Below, piece after piece: positions 62,701 to 64,000 of a DNA stretch of 64,000 bases. The position numbers and the translations under genes are program-made. A model generated the notes under the pieces. The model searched no databases and had not been told where the DNA came from. It saw only the letters and a program-made list of their open reading frames with translations. The stretch spans positions 62,001-126,000 of the forward strand of contig CACDFI010000003.1 in assembly GCA_902551985.1 (NCBI GenBank), given 5' to 3'. Within the stretch, counting starts at the first letter, position 1. Each line of letters starts with the position of its first letter. Origin of the DNA: an uncultured Pelagibacteraceae bacterium. Its GTDB lineage: Bacteria; Pseudomonadota; Alphaproteobacteria; Pelagibacterales; Pelagibacteraceae.

Positions 62701-63521
62701 AACTTATTTGAACTACTTTGTTGACCATTATTATTACCTGAGCCTGACTGAGCTTTAAAATTTGTTGCTGAATGATTTTCTTCAGTTGTGCTTGTATCAA
62801 TTGATGCAATACCATAAGCATCAGCTGTTCCAAGAGAGTGATTATATTCTAGTGCTTGAACATTTTTTGTTTCAATTATTCCGATTTTTTTCTCTAATAC
62901 CCAGTCTCCACCATTACCAGTAATATCATCTGATGCTGCAATATCTGCTTTAGTAATCTTTGAAATTCTTTTAATTAAATTCTCACCTTTTTCATTGGCT
63001 GCAACGTTACAACCATAGAATAAAATATCCCCATTTGATGTTAAGGTTTGACCAATATTTTTTAAGGTTGAATTATAATTATCTATATTTTCATTTGAAA
63101 GAAGTGCATTACCAAATAATATCTGCCCAGCACTACCGTGACCAATTATATGAATGGCAGAATAATTTTTTTCACCTTCTAAGGTTTGCTCAATTTTCTT
63201 AAACCCATCCTCATTAGCATCAATTAAAACAACTTTTGTATTTTTATCAAATGAGCTTGTTAAACTCTCGTAATCTGTGATTTGAGTATCAATAAATACA
63301 ATCTGTTTTTTTCGAGCTTTGTCCCTTGTTATATTTATAAAGGGCAAATCATTAGTATCAGACGTCTTTACTTCTTTAAATTTAGCTATTTCTTTTGCAT
63401 TTTTTGTTGATAATTTTTCTTTATTGCTCTCGTCAACTATATCTAAAAATGTAGATGCCCCTGCTCCATCGAGCATGATTCTTTGTTCCAGTGCCTCTAT
63501 GAAGAATTTTTTTTTTGGCAT
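53733..63521 (-). CDS. Giant LEPR-XLL / DUF4347 / VCBS-repeat surface protein
   Basis: 3262 residues in one uninterrupted frame. Residues 7-22 (FIEALEQRIMLDGAGA) resemble the LEPR-XLL motif. About 60-245 form a DUF4347 domain with IIGHGSAG (His128) and LFYGCNVA (Cys171), a spacing like caspase-clan dyads. A unique beta-rich region (245-420) follows, then about 17 cadherin/VCBS-like modules (GTYGTLTIGADG, DSFTYTVSDG, TGVNDAPVA) with acidic Ca-type DTDADGD turns. A five-blade propeller is inserted near residues 1262-1524. The C-terminus has a lysine/arginine stretch (about 2920-2940) and two repeated domains carrying LPNWIKVDPKTG and LPEWIKIDPFTG. No standard signal peptide is present, so a dedicated exporter is likely; the downstream adaptor/protease genes are the candidates. 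The gene is visibly less AT-rich than its neighbours. Confidence 0.9.
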   Translation of the reverse strand: MPKKKFFIEALEQRIMLDGAGASTFLDIVDESNKEKLSTKNAKEIAKFKEVKTSDTNDLPFINITRDKARKKQIVFIDTQITDYESLTSSFDKNTKVVLIDANEDGFKKIEQTLEGEKNYSAIHIIGHGSAGQILFGNALLSNENIDNYNSTLKNIGQTLTSNGDILFYGCNVAANEKGENLIKRISKITKADIAASDDITGNGGDWVLEKKIGIIETKNVQALEYNHSLGTADAYGIASIDTSTTEENHSATNFKAQSGSGNNNGQQSSSNKFIITQERSVVTSGSSLSFDVSAATSSITPSSSNPINVYMLYLNDVENRRAFSDRGQVTFEHEILGVFTEWDNTIFMSGISKSGATYPDSSGTKVSKRTLEWYNGASSSYVGPGIAGSKDYFIISNSNKTISVGADNGLHGDFLRIITRASPPSAVADTGYVNEGDTLSVSNSASAVSGTSNGSHSGDISDNDTDQVTQAGSTVSTNHTLTITSYSHTSATNTSGGSASSGNGNSGTAGSNSVVGYYGTLDLEANGSYTYTASNDITGLDSGETVTDVFTYTVGDGVTTDTATITITIIGQSDNNAPTASNSTVYINENNQVSSAGDRTPANITKIFAAGDFNYSDADSDSLSKVKITTLESAGALEHYNGSSWVDVTLNQEISASDIGNNYLRFTPAANSESNVTFGFKVNDGTVYSSSAYTMTISVNAAPNVTDTTVGTTVAAGNNSTGDVHDGVADSDDADSVLVVTGVASGNESSNNSIITNDTGVGSAIAGTYGTLTIAADGTYTYAASSTNNITYGSTATDTFTYTTRDNETNSGSFAYDVGTITFTVASSIVLVNDTDSVNENETVTKTGAQADVLDDDAADTSGLSVTHIKVTGGSNSTVSSGTTYLDGTSVTGTYGTLTIGADGSYTYIANTSNAEALAAGGDPVTDSFTYTADGATATLIITVTGVNDAPVAQNDEGVIVEDGTLTVSNGNNANVTGSYDATGEHSGDVIDTSSSSHKDSDVDTGASLTVSAIRTGSTEGSGTAGSIGSALAGTYGELTIAANGSYSYVANQAAADALDAADQVTDVFNYTLSDGTATDIGLITITIIGINDDPTAVNDTGYIKEGGTLTVANSGSAVSGTSTGSNSGDITDNDTDLDDSSTATITLIQHSGAGSATSVADVTYTNGSATSVSGTYGTLTIGSDGSYKYVANSNITSLDAGDSNVTDVFTYTVSDGTATDTATLTITVIPSQDVTARNDTGTINEDGTLTVSNGGNATSVTGVSQDTGSPYAIDEGTVRSVAFNHDGTKMFVLHHHTNPKISVHALTTAFDINTASQSSTTDISSYAGNPRGIRFNDDGSKLYISNGSGSNKKIHEFALSTAYDVSSLPTPTSTVISGQDGNPRGFAFNTDGTKMFLLGDINDAVYEYSLSTAFDTSTISYTSRSLDFSAKEATPRGISFNATGTKLFITGQASDKILEYDLSTGFNLSTATFKGEFDVSSYADSSTDIIFNNDGTKAFLSRASNNGVLSFSLSSPYSFVDITGENTGDVIDTSSTSNYDTDPDSDTLTVTAIKTGSTEGSGTAGTVGSALDGTYGQLTIAANGSYTYVANKTAADQLDAGDIVTDSFNYTVSDGQGETDIAVLEITVIGINDAPVGVNDTDAVNENATITESSGSELLVADDTDVDASSSLTVTQIKVTVGGTNSAVNPGTTHANGTSITGTYGTLVVGANGAYTYTANTAAAEALDASDEVTDNFTYTVSDGTDTSTATLIITVTGVNDAPVAVADTDAVLVTATVTDTTNGAGTVISDDTDADADSSLTVTHIQHSGAGSASTISSGTTRANGTSSTGTYGTLTIGANGTYSYVAGSSAGTDVFTYTVSDGTATTTTTLTITVSDDNNAPVAVNDTDSVNEDATVSQTSGSGLLVADDTDADGDTLTVSHITATGGTNSTVADSSTSASNGTTVTGTYGTLTVGADGSYTYTADQSAADALDAGETAPDSFTYTISDGKGGTATATLIITVTGTNDTPVATNDTGSVNEDATLTVSSAGSGVIQDNDTDADGDDTAASLVITQIKPYSGSNSSVTSGTTHSNGTSVTGTYGTLTIGADGTYTYTADQSAADDLDASDTVTDVFTYTVTDTTGATTTADITITVTGVNDAPTASDNTVTTLEDTNHVFSTSEFNFSDVDDDGALNKIKITSLEDNGALQYYNGSAWVDVTLNQEITATDISNNKLRFVPDANENGTSYTSFGFQVSDGTAYSSSSNTMTVNVTPVNDAPVGVNDTDAVVEDATVSQTSGSGLLVADDTDVDGDTLTVTQISVTDSGSNSAVSSGTDSTNGTSITGTYGTLVVGADGTYTYVADQAAADALDASETATDSFTYTVSDGNGGTATATLIITVTGANDDPVATDDTGSVNEDATLTVSDAANGVIQNNDTDADGDDTVSSLEITQIAVTGGSNSSVTSGTNQSNGTSVTGTYGTLTIGADGTYTYVADQSAADDLATGETAPDSFTYTVSDGNGGTATATIVITVTGTNDAPTAADKTIYINENNTDSTHGARTSLNITYRFSDSGSEFNFSDVDDSDTLSKIKIISVPTYGTLTKVGNGNTISANTTITNFDNIKYTPNANSENDDTFTFKVHDGTVFSSATYTMNISVNAAPVAVNDTDTITAGASAATGSVTTNDTDSDDSTSDLKVRGVGTGAEGSSLANQNVGSAISGTYGTFTLNQDGSYSYDVTGNAATIALADGATATDTFSYKVRDDETNAGSKAIDIGTITFTITGINEGPTAVNDTITISTGVGSATVTNGSADDLDGNDSDGDGDTLTITNFAAGSTEGSGTTFTAGSEITGTYGTLTLNADGSYSYTISSTLTDDESKNAGSDPVYDNFWYTISDGNSTDTAVLQIKIIFPAVTGGGNENVVDPTPDGDDDTETETESDNKGKKNKEERREKRQRRSEKIDTPELELPPSSQRDGAEFNQGLRLVDLVAESESISTGDDSAVIENLKAKYTKEGMKVKFKVFNDEGKEMNKYYGEMKDGSVLPNWIKVDPKTGKTTTNIPKGMGKVEFKIIALDSDNNQKKVTVVIDPKKLAQDKDVFKKIKKAKKTKVNVDTSGTVQLQSTNEAGSIDKTTTDVLNNNNKLTEFIDIAPSEILNVETQIIDNKYYLELPIVKAQNSEEFEIVQEDGQKLPEWIKIDPFTGQIIAEPPSDVENIKLKIISENEGGEVVIKEVQLDFNNQNDNTEKLTDPETTFEPLNTQLAKAQVNFDDYGDKLLRSL
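54835..62250 (-). repeat. Array of about 17 VCBS/cadherin-like coding modules
   Basis: Within the giant gene, modules of about 95-150 codons recur, each ending in a TVTGxNDAPVAxNDT-like joint. I count 17 joints by eye. Modules differ enough that the array is old, but pairs share long nucleotide stretches, for example around the GTYGTLTIGADGTYTY region. These are protein-coding domain repeats, not CRISPR or satellite DNA. Confidence 0.85.
58950..59735 (-). other. Beta-propeller inserted in a VCBS module
   Basis: About 260 codons of five repeats, each with a strand of the form AFNxDGTKMFVL (also RFNDDGSKLYIS, SFNATGTKLFIT), alternating with YELSTAFD-like segments, as in seven-bladed or five-bladed propellers. 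The insertion splits one VCBS module: its first part (EDGTLTVSNG) lies before, and its second part (TGENTGDVIDTSS) after. The uncut version of that module (the one two before it, starting EDGTLTVSNGNN) shows the break lies in a loop. Confidence 0.8.
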
Positions 63522-63532
63522 AGGAATAAAAA

Positions 63533-64000
63533 TTATTTTTTACTAAATTGTTGATTTTTTTTATCTATCTTTTTTGGAAGATGGAATGTTTCGTTATTCA
63601 AAATTGAATTTTGATTAAAAGAATTATTAATTTCATTTAACTCATCTGAGAATTGAAATAGTTTTTTTTTAAATTTTTCAACTTTTTCTAATTTTTTAAG
63701 TTTAATTAATCTTTTTTCTTCTTCAATTTTAGCTAATCTTTCTGCTTCAATTTTAGCTAATCTTTCTGCTTCTAATCTTTTCTCTTCCTCAATTTTTGCT
63801 AATCTCTCAGCTTCAATTTTAGCTAATCTTTCTGCTTCTAATCTTTTCTCTTCCTCAATTTTTGCTAATCTCTCAGCTTCAATTTTAGCTAATCTTTCTG
63901 CTTCTAATCTTTTCTCTTCATCAATTTTTGCTAATCTATCAGCTTCAATTTTAGCTAATCTTTCTGCTTCTAATCTTTTCTCTTCCTCAATTTTTGCTAA
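63533..64000 (-). CDS. Lys/Glu-rich coiled-coil protein, C-terminal part only
   Basis: About 155 C-terminal residues are visible; the gene continues beyond the right edge. The visible N-terminal part is made of 22-residue units ([20 protein letters not shown] plus LE) forming a long charged coiled coil. This breaks down into [21 protein letters not shown] and a non-repetitive tail that includes [14 protein letters not shown] and ends QQFSKKK. The stop at 63533-63535 is 11 nt before the giant protein start, so they are almost certainly co-transcribed. Similar segments occur in TolA, TonB-like and surface proteins; a periplasm-spanning stalk is possible, but no domain that would name it is in view. 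Confidence 0.7.
   Translation of the reverse strand, partial: LAKIEEEKRLEAERLAKIEADRLAKIDEEKRLEAERLAKIEAERLAKIEEEKRLEAERLAKIEAERLAKIEEEKRLEAERLAKIEAERLAKIEEEKRLIKLKKLEKVEKFKKKLFQFSDELNEINNSFNQNSILNNETFHLPKKIDKKNQQFSKK
63735..64000 (-). repeat. 66-bp in-frame tandem repeat
   Basis: The unit encoding [20 protein letters not shown] (plus two residues) recurs at exact 66-nt spacing; anchors fall near 63769, 63835, 63901 and 63967, and the array runs past the window end. Copies are nearly identical at the DNA level, with a few substitutions in the 63901 copy. In-frame length change by slippage would alter the coiled-coil length without breaking the gene. Confidence 0.92.

Overview
The window looks like a chromosome segment of a SAR11 / Candidatus Pelagibacter-type marine alphaproteobacterium. 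The DNA is very AT-rich and gene packing is extreme: many start/stop overlaps of 1-12 nt and no gene-free stretch above about 150 nt. The content is typical of these oligotrophs: several high-affinity ABC uptake systems and methylated-amine and one-carbon oxidation genes. I see no rRNA, tRNA, transposase, phage gene or CRISPR array.

Region 1 (1-7.7 kb) is mixed. A leftward set holds a DUF3726-like protein, an unknown 550-residue protein and an M19-dipeptidase-like protein lacking part of its metal site. It is followed by purE-purK, an SRAP-domain protein, a GNAT acetyltransferase, an unknown protein and a BT1-type MFS transporter. Region 2 (7.7-14.6 kb) is one-carbon metabolism: a four-subunit sarcosine oxidase type operon (soxB-D-A-G, a family that also includes N-methylglutamate dehydrogenase) and the divergent formate-tetrahydrofolate ligase gene. 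Region 3 (14.6-22.7 kb) is a leftward carbohydrate cluster: a glycerol-3-phosphate dehydrogenase, a sugar-type binding protein, two permeases, a GH63-type glycosidase, an iron alcohol dehydrogenase and a class I amidotransferase. It has no ATPase gene of its own. A glucosylglycerol/glycosylglycerate-type solute is a plausible substrate.

Region 4 (22.8-49.5 kb) is a large methylamine and nitrogen island. It has trimethylamine monooxygenase (tmm), a betaine/TMAO-type ABC transporter with glycerol kinase attached, TMAO demethylase (tdm), a winged-helix protein, and an FAD amine oxidoreductase. These are followed by a gamma-glutamylmethylamide-synthetase-like enzyme, an N-methylglutamate-synthase-like trio, a divergent Amt channel, and a second paralogous trio with a second glutamine-synthetase-like gene (glxBCD-glnT type). 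A diaminopropionate-ammonia-lyase-like enzyme and a DNA photolyase close the island. Together they would oxidise TMA to TMAO, demethylate it, and pass methylamine nitrogen into glutamate, while formaldehyde and C1 units enter the folate pathway.

Region 5 (49.5-64 kb, leftward) is the most unusual. An apparent operon encodes a coiled-coil protein with a 66-bp tandem repeat (cut by the window edge), a 3262-residue repeat protein, and three proteins containing HlyD-like lipoyl/barrel-sandwich regions. One of the three has a GAF-like domain and one is fused to a membrane M50 zinc protease with a PqqD-like N-terminus. The giant protein has a LEPR-XLL-like N-terminus, a DUF4347 domain, about 17 VCBS/cadherin-like modules and an inserted beta-propeller. 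No ABC exporter or TolC gene is visible, so this may be a poorly described processing/export route for giant surface proteins. Functions are inferred from motifs and family memory; no database search was run.
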